Assembly: GCA_017550425.1 (NCBI GenBank)
Contig: JAFZPG010000004.1
Coordinates: 18,018 to 82,017, forward strand
Length of the DNA stretch: 64,000 bases
Reading direction: 5' to 3'
Origin: Lachnospiraceae bacterium
Lineage (GTDB): Bacteria; Bacillota; Clostridia; Lachnospirales; Lachnospiraceae
Of the stretch, positions 54,294 through 63,763 are shown piece by piece (the first letter of the stretch is position 1; each line of letters opens with the position of its first letter). The notes below the pieces were generated by a model. The model was not told the DNA's origin, did not search any database, and was given only the letters and a program-made list of their open reading frames with translations. The translations under genes were made by a program, and so were the position numbers.

Positions 54294-55751
54294 ATGACCA
54301 AGATCACAGCGCTTTTTATATCTCTGGTGCTGATATGCGTGGCTTTAATGGGGTGTAATGCTAAAGATGCACCTTCAGAGACGGCTTCCTCCCTTTCTTC
54401 GACGGAGTTATCCGCTGCATCCATGCCTTCTAAGGATGTAGCGCCTTCGGCGCTAGATAAGACCAATGAGGACAGTACGATCGTTTTGGAGACAGATTCG
54501 GGGCTTAAACCGAAAGAAAGTACCACGGATTTGAGTACGACTGATGATCCTTCCCATCTTATATGGACAGTTGCTCGGCAGCCATATATTTCAAATGAAG
54601 CCAGGACAGAGATCAACCGATTTCTGCATGAAAAGGGTATTGAATGCGAGATCGAATTTGTTGATGTAGAGGGTGGAGCATATTATAGGAAATGGTATGA
54701 ACAACAAAAACAGAAGGATATAATTCCAGACATCTTGGCAGTGTCTCCCTGGGAGCGTGGTATATATGACGCAGTGGAGTTTATAAGATCAGAACTTCTT
54801 CCGCTGAATGATTATTTGGATACGGAAGAAGGAAAGATACTCCTAGACAGTTACTGTGATCTGGAGTGGAAACAGCTGACCATAGATGGGAATATATATA
54901 CTGTTCCAAAGCGGATGCGCCTGAGACCCTATGATATGTTTATTTATGTAAATGATCGATACAAGGATGCATTTGAAGCATCGTTTGATGGTTCCTATGA
55001 ATCCCTGCGAAAGATCTGTGAAGAGTCGGAAGAACATCCGATCATTGCTTGCTACTCGCTTGGGGCGAATGCCCTGTGCCCGTTTTTGGGGTACAGCCTC
55101 AAGAACAAGTTGTTCTATGATATGGATTTGGGGATATTTGCCGATCTGCTCCAGGATGATCGGCTCAAAGGGTTTCTGCAAGAGGTATATAACGATATGC
55201 AGAAAGGGCAGTTTGTATCGTGGGCTTCTTCAGATATATTATCAGAAAATGTTTTGGCCTATATTTCTTTTGATCAATCGGATGATTCGTACACGGGCTA
55301 TACACAGTATGTGTTGAGTCCATATAGATTTATGACAGATCCTGGATCATTTGGGATATGTGCTTCTTCTACTAAACCTGAATTGGCGTTTCAAGTCCTC
55401 AGCGCATGTTTTTCGGATTCGAGGATCGCCTCTCTGATCGGATATGGAGAGGTGAGTGTTGAGGAGTGGAACGAGGAAACTGAAGTAATAAATTCTCATA
55501 CGGCTGATAAGGTGACCGGTTTTATGCCTGAACTGTCGATAGAAGAGATTGAACAATTATATCAAATAGGTGATGAAATTACTAGATTTGTCAGTGATAT
55601 GATATCTTCACGTGATCCGGTAACCGGCATCGGCATCGTAAATCCGAATTACCCCAGCATCCTGGAGGAGTATTTTGCTACGTCTAAGGATTACGGTGAA
55701 ATATACGATAAGATCAATCGTCAACTCGAAGAATGGACGAAACAAAAATAA
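54294..55751 (+). CDS. Solute-binding-protein-like lipoprotein, paralogue B
   Basis: 485 residues. Lipobox LMGC (Cys21), Ser/Thr-rich linker to about residue 75, then the same binding-protein-like fold as paralogue A: EIEFVDVEGG, WYEQQKQ, DILAVSPW, LLPLNDYL, GNIYTVPKRMR, YVLSPYRFM and DSRIASLIGYGEVSVEEW. By eye well over half of the residues agree with A outside the linker. It lacks an ABC permease neighbour. It probably shares a transcript with the exported protein 41 bp upstream. A terminator follows immediately. GGAGGG precedes ATG 54294. Confidence 0.85.
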   Translation: MTKITALFISLVLICVALMGCNAKDAPSETASSLSSTELSAASMPSKDVAPSALDKTNEDSTIVLETDSGLKPKESTTDLSTTDDPSHLIWTVARQPYISNEARTEINRFLHEKGIECEIEFVDVEGGAYYRKWYEQQKQKDIIPDILAVSPWERGIYDAVEFIRSELLPLNDYLDTEEGKILLDSYCDLEWKQLTIDGNIYTVPKRMRLRPYDMFIYVNDRYKDAFEASFDGSYESLRKICEESEEHPIIACYSLGANALCPFLGYSLKNKLFYDMDLGIFADLLQDDRLKGFLQEVYNDMQKGQFVSWASSDILSENVLAYISFDQSDDSYTGYTQYVLSPYRFMTDPGSFGICASSTKPELAFQVLSACFSDSRIASLIGYGEVSVEEWNEETEVINSHTADKVTGFMPELSIEEIEQLYQIGDEITRFVSDMISSRDPVTGIGIVNPNYPSILEEYFATSKDYGEIYDKINRQLEEWTKQK

Positions 55752-55756
55752 AAACA

Positions 55757-55795
55757 TACCTCCTTGGCAAAACCGCTTGACAAGGAGGTTTTTTA
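55757..55795 (+). terminator. Terminator after paralogue B, overlapping the ileS promoter
   Basis: ACCTCCTTG (55758-55766) pairs with CAAGGAGGT (55781-55789), then TTTTT. The -35 of the next promoter lies in its right arm. Confidence 0.8.
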
Positions 55796-55805
55796 TGACT
55801 ATACT
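55777..55805 (+). promoter_or_regulatory. Promoter of the ileS T-box transcript
   Basis: TTGACA at 55777-55782, 17-bp spacer, TATACT at 55800-55805. The -35 hexamer sits in the loop and right arm of the preceding terminator, so the two elements share DNA. Confidence 0.7.
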
Positions 55806-55904
55806 ATGGGATAAATGGAACATGGAAAGGTATTTCCGGGCGTTTCATTTCCATATAGGTCTGGAGTTCAGACCGAAGTAAAGACTTTGACGGAGAGGGT
55901 GCCG

Positions 55905-56137
55905 CAAAAACGAGACGACAGAGAGCCGGGGCAGGTGAAAGCCGGCGCCTACGTTTGCAGGCAGGATCACTCCTAAGTCGCAGGCTGAATGGCTTTAGGC
56001 AGGTAGGCTGTGCCGTTTCCCTTCGTTACAGGGAACGTATTCGCGCGGAAGGTTTATGACCGTTTGCGCCGATACCGGTAAATTGGTGGTACAGCGAAGG
56101 AGCAGTCTTCGTCCGATTTCGGACGGGGATTTTTTTG
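55905..56137 (+). promoter_or_regulatory. T-box riboswitch leader of ileS
   Basis: tRNA-sensing leader. The distal stem I has the AGAGAGCCGGGG ... GGTGAAAGCCGG pattern (55919-55945 region). The likely specifier is ATC at 55966-55968 followed by a purine, matching Ile. The T-box bulge is GGTGGTACAGCG (56085-56096), whose TGGT can pair with the ACCA end of tRNA-Ile; the usual ACCGCG is ACAGCG here. The terminator alternative is CGTCCG (56110-56115) with CGGACG (56120-56125), flanking pairs and a run of seven T (56130-56136). Uncharged tRNA-Ile should allow read-through into ileS. Together with 55806-55904 and the hairpin after it this accounts for the whole non-coding gap. Confidence 0.88.
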
Positions 56138-56160
56138 TTTTATAGGTTTGCATGCGGACT

Positions 56161-56191
56161 CGTATAAGGTCTGCTTTGCAGACCTTATACG
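56161..56191 (+). promoter_or_regulatory. Perfect hairpin abutting the ileS ribosome binding site
   Basis: 14-bp perfect stem (56161-56174 with 56178-56191) with a 3-nt loop TTT. The AGGAGG of ileS starts at the next base (56192). It is separate from the T-box terminator and could affect RNA stability or ribosome access. Confidence 0.7.
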
Positions 56192-56204
56192 AGGAGGTTA
56201 TTCT

Positions 56205-59200
56205 ATGTATCAGAAAGTGGAGAAAGACCTGAGTTTCGTAGAGAACGAAAAGCGGGTCGAGAAGTTCTGGAGAGAGAACGGCATCTTTGAAGAGAGCATG
56301 AAGATGCGTGAGGGCGGACCGCAGTATATGTTCTATGACGGACCGCCGACAGCCAACGGCAAGCCGCACATTGGCCATGTCCTTACACGTACCATCAAAG
56401 ATATGATCCCGAGATACCGTACGATGAAGGGCTACGAAGTGCCTCGTAAGGCAGGCTGGGATACCCACGGACTTCCGGTCGACCTGGAAGTCGAGAAGGA
56501 ACTCGGCATCGACGGTAAGGAGCAGATCGAGCAGTACGGTGTGGCACCGTTCATCGAGCGTTGTAAGGAAAACGTTTGGAAGTATAAGGGAATGTGGGAG
56601 GATTTCTCCTATACCGTCGGATTCTGGGCGGATATGGATGATCCCTACGTTACCTATCATGATGATTTCATCGAGTCCGAGTGGTGGGCTTTGAAGAAGA
56701 TCTGGGATCGCGGCCTGCTGTATAAGGGCTTCAAGATCGTTCCCTACTGCCCGCGCTGCGGAACCCCTCTGTCTTCCCACGAGGTAGCACAGGGATATAA
56801 GGATGTAAAGGAGCGTTCGGCGATCGTTCGCTTTAAGGTGAAGGGACAGGAGAATGAGTACATCCTGGCCTGGACGACGACGCCCTGGACCCTTCCGAGC
56901 AATGTCGCTCTTTGCGTGAACCCGGAGGACACCTACGTTCGCGTAGAGACGGCCGACGGTTATGTTTACTATATGGCGGAAGCGCTTTGCGAGAAGGTCC
57001 TGTCCGGAACGCCGGCGGCTCCGTATACGATCACGGATCGTTTCAAGGGAACCGAGCTGGAAGGCCGCGAATACGAGCCGCTGTATGAGGCAGCTGCACG
57101 CGTGGCGGAGAAACAGCGTAAGAAGGGCTTCTTCGTGACCTGCGATGGTTATGTCACCATGGATGACGGTACCGGCGTGGTACATATCGCCCCGGCATTC
57201 GGTGAGGACGACAGCCGCGTCGGAAAGAATTATGACCTTCCTTTCGTACAGTTTGTCGATGGTAAGGGTAATATGACGGATGATGTTCCGTTCGCCGGCC
57301 TGTTTGTTAAAAAGGCAGATCCGGAGGTCCTGAAGGATCTCGATGCTCGTGGCCTGTTGTTCGCGGCACCGAAGTTCGAGCACAGCTATCCTCACTGCTG
57401 GCGCTGTGACACACCTCTGATCTACTATGCGCGTGAGTCCTGGTTCATCCGTATGACCGAGGTCCGCGACGACCTGATCAAAAACAACAACACCATCAAC
57501 TGGATCCCGCAGAGCATCGGTACCGGCCGTTTCGGAAACTGGCTGGAGAATGTTGCCGACTGGGGCATCTCCCGTAACCGTTACTGGGGCACTCCTCTGA
57601 ATATCTGGGAGTGTGAGGCTTGCGGCCACCAGACGGCGATCGGAAGTAAAGAAGAACTGAAGAAAATGTCTCCGGATTATCCGGAGGGCGGCGTGGAGCT
57701 GCACCGTCCGTACATCGACGAAGTGCATGTGACCTGCCCGCACTGTGGCAAATTGATGAAGCGTGTTCCGGAAGTTATCGACTGCTGGTTCGACTCCGGT
57801 TCCATGCCGTTTGCGCAGTATCATTATCCGTTTGAAAACCAGGAACTGTTCGAGAAGCATTTCCCGGCGGATTTCATCAGTGAGGCGGTCGATCAGACCC
57901 GTGGCTGGTTCTATTCGCTACTGGCTGTCTCGACGTTGCTGTTCGACAAGGCACCATATAAGAACGTTATCGTTTTGGGCCACGTTCAGGACGAAAACGG
58001 ACAGAAGATGAGTAAGAGTAAGGGCAATGCGGTCGATCCGTTCGAGGCTCTGGCGAAGTACGGCGCGGACGCGATCCGCTGGTATTTCTACTCCAACAGT
58101 GCGCCGTGGTTGCCGAACCGCTTCCACGATAAGGCCGTGATCGAAGGCCAGCGTAAATTCCTGAGCACTTTGTGGAATACGTACTCTTTCTTCGTTTTGT
58201 ACGCGAATATCGACGAGTTCGACGCGACGAAGTATACGCTGGATTACGAGAAGCTGAGCGTTATGGACCGCTACCTGCTGTCCCGTCTGCAGACCGTCGT
58301 AGATACCTGCGATAAGAACCTGGAGCAGTATAAGATCACTGAGACCACGAAGGTCCTGCAGGATTTCGTCGACGACATGAGTAACTGGTATGTTCGTCGC
58401 AGCCGTGAGCGTTTCTGGGCGAAGGGCATGGAGCAGGATAAGATCAATGCGTACATGACGTTGTACACAGCGCTCGTTACCATCTCGAAGGCGGCGGCGC
58501 CGATGATCCCGTTCATGACGGAGTCCATCTACCGCAACCTCGTATGCAGCATTGACCCGAATGCGCCGAAGAGCGTACACCTTTGCGACTACCCGGAGGT
58601 TCACACCGAGTGGATCGACAAAGAGCTCGAGGCGGACATGGACCTCGTTCTGAAGGTCGTAGTTCTGGGCCGTGCTGCGCGTAATGCAGCGAACCTGAAG
58701 AACCGCCAGCCGCTGGCAAAGATGTTCGTAAAGGCGCCTTTCACGCTGGAGCGTTTCTTCGTGGATATCATCGAAGATGAATTGAACGTTAAGGCGGTGG
58801 AATTCACCGATGATGTTCGTTCGTATACCACCTATACATTCAAGCCGCAGCTGCGTACGGTGGGTCCGAAGTACGGAAAACTGCTGGGACAGATCCGTGC
58901 AGCCCTGGATTCGATCGATGGCAATGCCGCGATGGACGAACTGAAGGAAAAAGGTGTGCTGACACTTTCCTTCGGCGATGACAAGGCGGAGCTGGCAGAA
59001 GAGGATCTGCTCATCGACATGACCCAGACACCGGGCTATGCGACCGAGAGCGCAGGCGATGTTACCGTCGTTTTGGATGGCAATCTGACACCGGAGCTGA
59101 TCGACGAAGGCTATGTCAACGAGATCATCTCGAAGGTGCAGACCATGCGTAAAGAGGCCGGCTTTGAAGTGATGGATCACATCGTCCTGTATCATAAGGA

Positions 59201-59354
59201 CAATGCGGAGATCACCCGCATCATGGACACCTACGCGAAGGAAGTTGCCGGAGACGTACTGGCCGATGAGATCATCGGCGGCGAGGTCGACGGCTATGTA
59301 AAAGAGTGGGATGTCAACGGCCAGAAGGTAACGCTGGGCGTTAAAAAGAAATAA
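56205..59354 (+). CDS. ileS: Isoleucyl-tRNA synthetase, type 2 (large) form
   Basis: Class I synthetase, 1049 residues. HIGH (His55-Ile-Gly-His58) lies in DGPPTANGKPHIGHVLTR, and KMSKS near residues 601-605. An editing (CP1) domain and a long C-terminal region without the Zn-finger pattern of type 1 enzymes place it in the eukaryote-like type 2 group, which in some bacteria carries natural mupirocin tolerance. ATG 56205 follows AGGAGG. The in-frame ATG at 56148 lies in the leader. Expression is under the T-box upstream. Confidence 0.95.
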   Translation: MYQKVEKDLSFVENEKRVEKFWRENGIFEESMKMREGGPQYMFYDGPPTANGKPHIGHVLTRTIKDMIPRYRTMKGYEVPRKAGWDTHGLPVDLEVEKELGIDGKEQIEQYGVAPFIERCKENVWKYKGMWEDFSYTVGFWADMDDPYVTYHDDFIESEWWALKKIWDRGLLYKGFKIVPYCPRCGTPLSSHEVAQGYKDVKERSAIVRFKVKGQENEYILAWTTTPWTLPSNVALCVNPEDTYVRVETADGYVYYMAEALCEKVLSGTPAAPYTITDRFKGTELEGREYEPLYEAAARVAEKQRKKGFFVTCDGYVTMDDGTGVVHIAPAFGEDDSRVGKNYDLPFVQFVDGKGNMTDDVPFAGLFVKKADPEVLKDLDARGLLFAAPKFEHSYPHCWRCDTPLIYYARESWFIRMTEVRDDLIKNNNTINWIPQSIGTGRFGNWLENVADWGISRNRYWGTPLNIWECEACGHQTAIGSKEELKKMSPDYPEGGVELHRPYIDEVHVTCPHCGKLMKRVPEVIDCWFDSGSMPFAQYHYPFENQELFEKHFPADFISEAVDQTRGWFYSLLAVSTLLFDKAPYKNVIVLGHVQDENGQKMSKSKGNAVDPFEALAKYGADAIRWYFYSNSAPWLPNRFHDKAVIEGQRKFLSTLWNTYSFFVLYANIDEFDATKYTLDYEKLSVMDRYLLSRLQTVVDTCDKNLEQYKITETTKVLQDFVDDMSNWYVRRSRERFWAKGMEQDKINAYMTLYTALVTISKAAAPMIPFMTESIYRNLVCSIDPNAPKSVHLCDYPEVHTEWIDKELEADMDLVLKVVVLGRAARNAANLKNRQPLAKMFVKAPFTLERFFVDIIEDELNVKAVEFTDDVRSYTTYTFKPQLRTVGPKYGKLLGQIRAALDSIDGNAAMDELKEKGVLTLSFGDDKAELAEEDLLIDMTQTPGYATESAGDVTVVLDGNLTPELIDEGYVNEIISKVQTMRKEAGFEVMDHIVLYHKDNAEITRIMDTYAKEVAGDVLADEIIGGEVDGYVKEWDVNGQKVTLGVKKK

Positions 59355-59370
59355 TTACGGAGGTGTGCTT

Positions 59371-61827
59371 ATGGCTGCAACCATTGATAAAGAGAGTTTT
59401 AAAAAAGAGGTTCGGTCTGCCGTAAAGAGTTTATACCGGAGAAATCTGGAGGAAGCGACACCGCAGATGGTCTATCAGGCGGTGGCATACGCGATGAAGG
59501 AGGTCATCATTGACCGCTGGATCGCTACGCATAAGGAATACGAGAAGCGGGATGTAAAGACCGTATACTACCTGTCCATGGAGTTTTTGATGGGACGTGC
59601 CCTGGGCAATATCATCATCAATCTCTGTGCGCAGAAGGAAGTTAAGGAAGCTCTGGATGAGCTGGGCTTTGACCTGAACGTGATCGAGGATCAGGAGCCG
59701 GATGCGGCGCTCGGTAACGGCGGTTTGGGCCGTCTTGCAGCGTGCTTCCTGGATTCGCTGGCAACGCTCGGTTACGCGGCTTACGGCGCCGGCATCCGTT
59801 ACAAATACGGTATGTTCGCGCAGAAGATCGAAGATGGTTATCAGGTCGAGGTGCCGGATAACTGGCTGAAGAACGGCAACCCGTTTGAGGTGCGCCGCCC
59901 CGAGTATGCCTGTGAGGTCCATTTCGAGGGTTATGTGCGCGTCGAGTACGACGAGACCGGCCGTGAGCATTTCTACCAGGACGGCTACCGCTCCGTGCGC
60001 GCCATCCCGTATGATTTGCCCGTAGTCGGCTATAACAACAACGTGGTCAATACGCTCCGTATTTGGGATGCCGAGCCCATCAACACCTTCAGCCTCGACG
60101 ATTTCGACCGCGGAGATTACCGCAAGGCGGTGGAGCAGGAGAACCTGGCGAAAAACATCGTTGAGGTCCTGTACCCCAACGACAACCACTATGCAGGAAA
60201 GGAACTGCGTCTGAAGCAGCAGTACTTCTTCATTTCCGCGACCATCCAGACCGCGCTGAAGAAGTATAAGGAGCATCATCCGGACATCCGCAAACTGTAC
60301 GAGAAGGTGACGTTCCAGATGAACGATACCCATCCGTCCATGGCGGTCGCCGAGCTCATGCGTATCCTCATGGATGAGGAGATGCTGACCTGGGATGAGG
60401 CCTGGGAAGTTACGACGAAGACCTGTGCTTACACCAACCACACGATCATGAGCGAAGCCCTCGAGAAATGGCCGATCGAGCTGTTCTCGCGCCTTCTGCC
60501 GCGTATTTACCAGATCGTTGAGGAGATCAACCGCCGCTTCGTTCTGGAGATCCAGAGCCGCTATCCGGACCGTCAGGATAAGATCCGCAGCATGGCCATC
60601 GTATATGACGGCCAGGTCCGCATGGCTCATCTGGCCATCGTCGGCGGCTATTCGGTCAATGGTGTGGCCCGTCTCCACACGGAGATCCTGAAGAAACAGC
60701 AGCTGAAGGATTTCTACGAGATGATGCCGGAGAAGTTCAACAACAAGACGAACGGTATCACACAGCGTCGTTTCCTGTTGCACGGCAACCCGTTGCTGGC
60801 CGACTGGGTGACCGAGCACATCGGCAACGAGTGGATCACCGACCTGTCCCACATTAAAGAACTCAAGATCTATGCCGACGATCCGAAGGCACAGAAGGAG
60901 TTCATGAACATCAAATATCGCAACAAGGTGCGTCTGGCACAGTACATCAAGGAGCAGAACGGCATCGAGGTCAATCCTCGCTCCATCTTCGACGTGCAGG
61001 TAAAGCGTCTGCACGAGTACAAGCGCCAGTTGCTGAACATCCTGCATGTAATGCACCTGTACAATATGCTGAAGGATAACCCGGACATGGATTTCTATCC
61101 CCGTACGTTTATCTTCGGCGCGAAGGCTGCTGCCGGCTATCGCCGCGCGAAGCTGACCATCAAACTGATCAATTCGGTTGCCGATGTCATCAACAACGAC
61201 AAGAGCATCAACGATAAGATCAAGGTCGTATTCATCGAGAACTACCGCGTATCCAACGCGGAGATGATCTTCGCGGCTGCGGATGTATCCGAGCAGATCT
61301 CCACAGCTAGTAAGGAGGCTTCCGGTACCGGTAACATGAAGTTCATGCTGAACGGTGCGGTAACACTCGGAACCATGGACGGCGCGAACATCGAGATCGT
61401 CGAGGAAGTCGGTGAGGACAATGCGTTCATCTTCGGTCTGTCCTCTGATGAGGTCATCAAATACGAGAACGAGGGCGGTTACGATCCTATGGAGATCTTC
61501 AACAACGACATGGAGATCCGCCGCGTGCTGATGCAGTTGATCAATGGCTATTATTCTCCGAACGATCCGGAACTGTTCCGCGACCTGTACAACTCGCTGC
61601 TCAACACCTACAGCTCCGATCGCGCGGATACCTACTTCATCCTGAAGGATTTCCGTTCGTACCACGAGGCGCAGCAGAAGGTTGAGGAAGCTTACCGTGA
61701 CGAAGCCCGCTGGGCGCGCATGGCGCTTCTGAACACCGCAAGCAGCGGAAAATTCTCCTCCGACCGTACGATCATGGAGTATGTAAACGATATTTGGAAA
61801 CTTGAAAAAGTAACCGTAGAATTATAA
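59371..61827 (+). CDS. glgP: Glycogen/maltodextrin phosphorylase
   Basis: PLP-dependent GT35 phosphorylase releasing glucose-1-phosphate from alpha-1,4-glucans. 818 residues. YLSMEFLMGRALGN, LGNGGLGRLAACFLDS, QMNDTHPSMAVAELMR, VKRLHEYKRQ and the PLP-site region EASGTGNMKFMLNGA are typical. GGAGGTG lies upstream; ATG 59371 is preferred to GTG 59365. No other glycogen gene is adjacent. It follows ileS by 16 bp but ends in a strong terminator. Confidence 0.95.
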   Translation: MAATIDKESFKKEVRSAVKSLYRRNLEEATPQMVYQAVAYAMKEVIIDRWIATHKEYEKRDVKTVYYLSMEFLMGRALGNIIINLCAQKEVKEALDELGFDLNVIEDQEPDAALGNGGLGRLAACFLDSLATLGYAAYGAGIRYKYGMFAQKIEDGYQVEVPDNWLKNGNPFEVRRPEYACEVHFEGYVRVEYDETGREHFYQDGYRSVRAIPYDLPVVGYNNNVVNTLRIWDAEPINTFSLDDFDRGDYRKAVEQENLAKNIVEVLYPNDNHYAGKELRLKQQYFFISATIQTALKKYKEHHPDIRKLYEKVTFQMNDTHPSMAVAELMRILMDEEMLTWDEAWEVTTKTCAYTNHTIMSEALEKWPIELFSRLLPRIYQIVEEINRRFVLEIQSRYPDRQDKIRSMAIVYDGQVRMAHLAIVGGYSVNGVARLHTEILKKQQLKDFYEMMPEKFNNKTNGITQRRFLLHGNPLLADWVTEHIGNEWITDLSHIKELKIYADDPKAQKEFMNIKYRNKVRLAQYIKEQNGIEVNPRSIFDVQVKRLHEYKRQLLNILHVMHLYNMLKDNPDMDFYPRTFIFGAKAAAGYRRAKLTIKLINSVADVINNDKSINDKIKVVFIENYRVSNAEMIFAAADVSEQISTASKEASGTGNMKFMLNGAVTLGTMDGANIEIVEEVGEDNAFIFGLSSDEVIKYENEGGYDPMEIFNNDMEIRRVLMQLINGYYSPNDPELFRDLYNSLLNTYSSDRADTYFILKDFRSYHEAQQKVEEAYRDEARWARMALLNTASSGKFSSDRTIMEYVNDIWKLEKVTVEL

Positions 61828-61830
61828 GAG

Positions 61831-61876
61831 TTGAGGGGTAAGGCCGGGCTTTACCCCTCAATTTGTCTGTTTTTGT
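61831..61876 (+). terminator. Terminator after glgP
   Basis: TTGAGGGGTAA (61831-61841) pairs perfectly with TTACCCCTCAA (61851-61861), followed by a T-rich tail. Confidence 0.88.
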
Positions 61877-61939
61877 TCGATTTTATGGAAATTATGCGAA
61901 AAAAACATTCGTGAACCCCCGTAAATTTCGACGAAACGC

Positions 61940-61968
61940 TTGACATTTCATAATGCATATGTTACTGT
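61940..61968 (+). promoter_or_regulatory. Promoter and long leader of the cold-shock gene
   Basis: TTGACA at 61940-61945, 17-bp spacer, TACTGT at 61963-61968. This predicts a transcript start near 61975 and a leader of about 200 nt before ATG 62178. Long structured leaders are usual for cold-shock genes. No ORF is convincing in the gap 61877-62177. Confidence 0.7.
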
Positions 61969-62177
61969 TAACTCGTATTTTATTAATTGTTTCACCTAAA
62001 TGTTTTATGATGTAATCCCTCGGGGAGTATGTCAGAAATCCATAAAGTGTTTGTGTAGAGTGATTGACAAGGAAGGACAAGGAAGGAATTCACTGTATTC
62101 TTACCGGCCGACGCTGTATAACAGATCGAGGCTATTGCATTTAATAAGATACAAGATTTTGTGGGAGGTATCTTTGA

Positions 62178-62378
62178 ATGAAGGGTACAGTAAAGTGGTT
62201 TAATGCAACCAAAGGCTATGGCTTTATCACCGGTGATGAGGATGGTAAGGACGTATTCGTACATTTCTCCGGCATCGTAGCAGAAGGCTACAAGAGCCTG
62301 GAGGATGGCCAGAAGGTTAACTTCGACGTGACCAACGGAGCTCGCGGACCGCAGGCAGTGAATGTAACACTGGCTTGA
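62178..62378 (+). CDS. csp: Cold-shock-domain protein
   Basis: 66-residue OB-fold nucleic-acid chaperone. RNP1-like KGYGFI and RNP2-like VFVHF are present, with [17 protein letters not shown] as the family start. Binds single-stranded RNA/DNA and melts secondary structure at low temperature. GGGAGGT precedes ATG 62178. A terminator follows. Confidence 0.96.
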   Translation: MKGTVKWFNATKGYGFITGDEDGKDVFVHFSGIVAEGYKSLEDGQKVNFDVTNGARGPQAVNVTLA

Positions 62379-62420
62379 TCCGAGTAGTTTCTAAAGCAGC
62401 CGGCGCAGGCCGGAAACGAG

Positions 62421-62452
62421 GGGGCTGTCCAGAGGACAGCCCCGTTTTATTT
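62421..62452 (+). terminator. Terminator after csp
   Basis: GGGGCTGTCC (62421-62430) pairs with GGACAGCCCC (62434-62443) around AGA, followed by GTTTTATTT. Confidence 0.88.
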
Positions 62453-62465
62453 GGGAGGCACTTTC

Positions 62466-63752
62466 ATGAAATATTGTATGAATTGCGGAACGCAGATCAC
62501 GCCGGGAGACCGTTTCTGCCGGGAATGTGGCACGAAACTGATCTCGTCGTTTGCTTCGGGTGGAACCGGGAGGTATTTTCGATATTCTACGCACGGGATG
62601 ATGTTCCGTTCCGGATTTGATCTCACCATAGAAGAAAACGAAGGCGGGCTTACAGCGAAATACCGCCATACAATGGAGGACGAAAAATACGTAAAACCGT
62701 TTGAAGTCGACGATGCATTTTTCGATCAGGTCGTATCGATCATCCACAGTAACAACGGCGCGTCCCGGGACGGCTTTCACCGGCATGCACAGGGCGTCGC
62801 AGACGGTGATTCGTTTTCCTTTTCGTTTCGCGACGATCGGGGAGAGGAGATCAGCGCGTCCGGATATATGGCGTGGCCGGCGGGCTTAGGCGCTGCCATC
62901 GGTGAGATAAAGGCCTTGTTTGAGGAAGCATATGAAGCCCGTTTTCCGAACTATTTAAAGATGTTTCAGCGTTACATAGATGAGGAGGTCGTCCAAAAGG
63001 AATTTGGCGATCCGTACAAAGGCATGAAGAATTCCAGAGTCCTGCTGACCCGAATCCCCTATGTCTACTCGGATCCCGGTTACTACAACTGGGGCGAAAA
63101 CCCCATGCCGGACGGAGTTTTAGGCTACATGATCACCAAAGGCTTTGAGGGCAATGATCCAGCGGATCCCGGCTACCGTGCCGTCGTGGTTCTGGCCCAA
63201 AAGCAGGCGATCGAAGGAGAGCGCATCCGGTTTACGAATATCAAAATACGTTACTATGGAATGGACTCGGACCAAAAACCGCGCCTGCTTCAGGAATTTA
63301 CCAACAGCAAGGAGGCTGTGGTCGGCAATAACGGATGGTTCAGTATCTTTAATTTCGGCTCGATGGAACACACGACGGTCGGTATCCTCGACATCAATAA
63401 GTGGGACGGCGGGGCGAATGCGGAGAATTATTGGTTCGGGGTCTATCGCCTCAAAAAGGATGAAATGGAAGAACTGGGAGTCACAACGTTCACGATCCCC
63501 CGCGGCGAAACGATGAACGAAGAGAACCTGCAGGCCCTGTGCAAAAGGGCGGAAGACGGCGGGCTGATGTTCCTGTCTGTTGAATGGAGCAATGCGTGGA
63601 GACGCACCGGAACTTTGGCGTATCCGCTTGTTTCTTCGATCGCCGGTTTTCGCTGGATGAGCGAGAAGAACGGTAAAATGCAGGACGATCCCGAAGGAAA
63701 CTTACGGGGAACGCCCATCGAAGGCTGGGGCATCGACGTGTACCGCCTGTAA
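62466..63752 (+). CDS. Zinc-ribbon protein, unknown function
   Basis: 428 residues. Residues 1-25 are a zinc ribbon (YCMNCGTQITPGDRFCRECGTKL, two CxxC pairs). The remainder is alpha/beta with FEVDDAFFDQVVSIIHSNNGASRDGFH, then YYNWGENPMPDGVLGYMITKG, and FGVYRLKKDEMEEL near the end. No family is recognised for the rest. ATG 62466 follows GGGAGG by 8 nt. It stands alone between two terminators. The ribbon could bind nucleic acid or a protein partner, but many bacterial membrane and sensor proteins carry similar ribbons without known use. Confidence 0.78.
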   Translation: MKYCMNCGTQITPGDRFCRECGTKLISSFASGGTGRYFRYSTHGMMFRSGFDLTIEENEGGLTAKYRHTMEDEKYVKPFEVDDAFFDQVVSIIHSNNGASRDGFHRHAQGVADGDSFSFSFRDDRGEEISASGYMAWPAGLGAAIGEIKALFEEAYEARFPNYLKMFQRYIDEEVVQKEFGDPYKGMKNSRVLLTRIPYVYSDPGYYNWGENPMPDGVLGYMITKGFEGNDPADPGYRAVVVLAQKQAIEGERIRFTNIKIRYYGMDSDQKPRLLQEFTNSKEAVVGNNGWFSIFNFGSMEHTTVGILDINKWDGGANAENYWFGVYRLKKDEMEELGVTTFTIPRGETMNEENLQALCKRAEDGGLMFLSVEWSNAWRRTGTLAYPLVSSIAGFRWMSEKNGKMQDDPEGNLRGTPIEGWGIDVYRL

Positions 63753-63763
63753 ATAATTCATAT

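Noticed and set aside
55970..56001. Further 34-bp dyad in the ileS leader
   Set aside because: CCTAAG and TTTAGGCA occur, but the span is 32 bp and the bases belong to the T-box stems.
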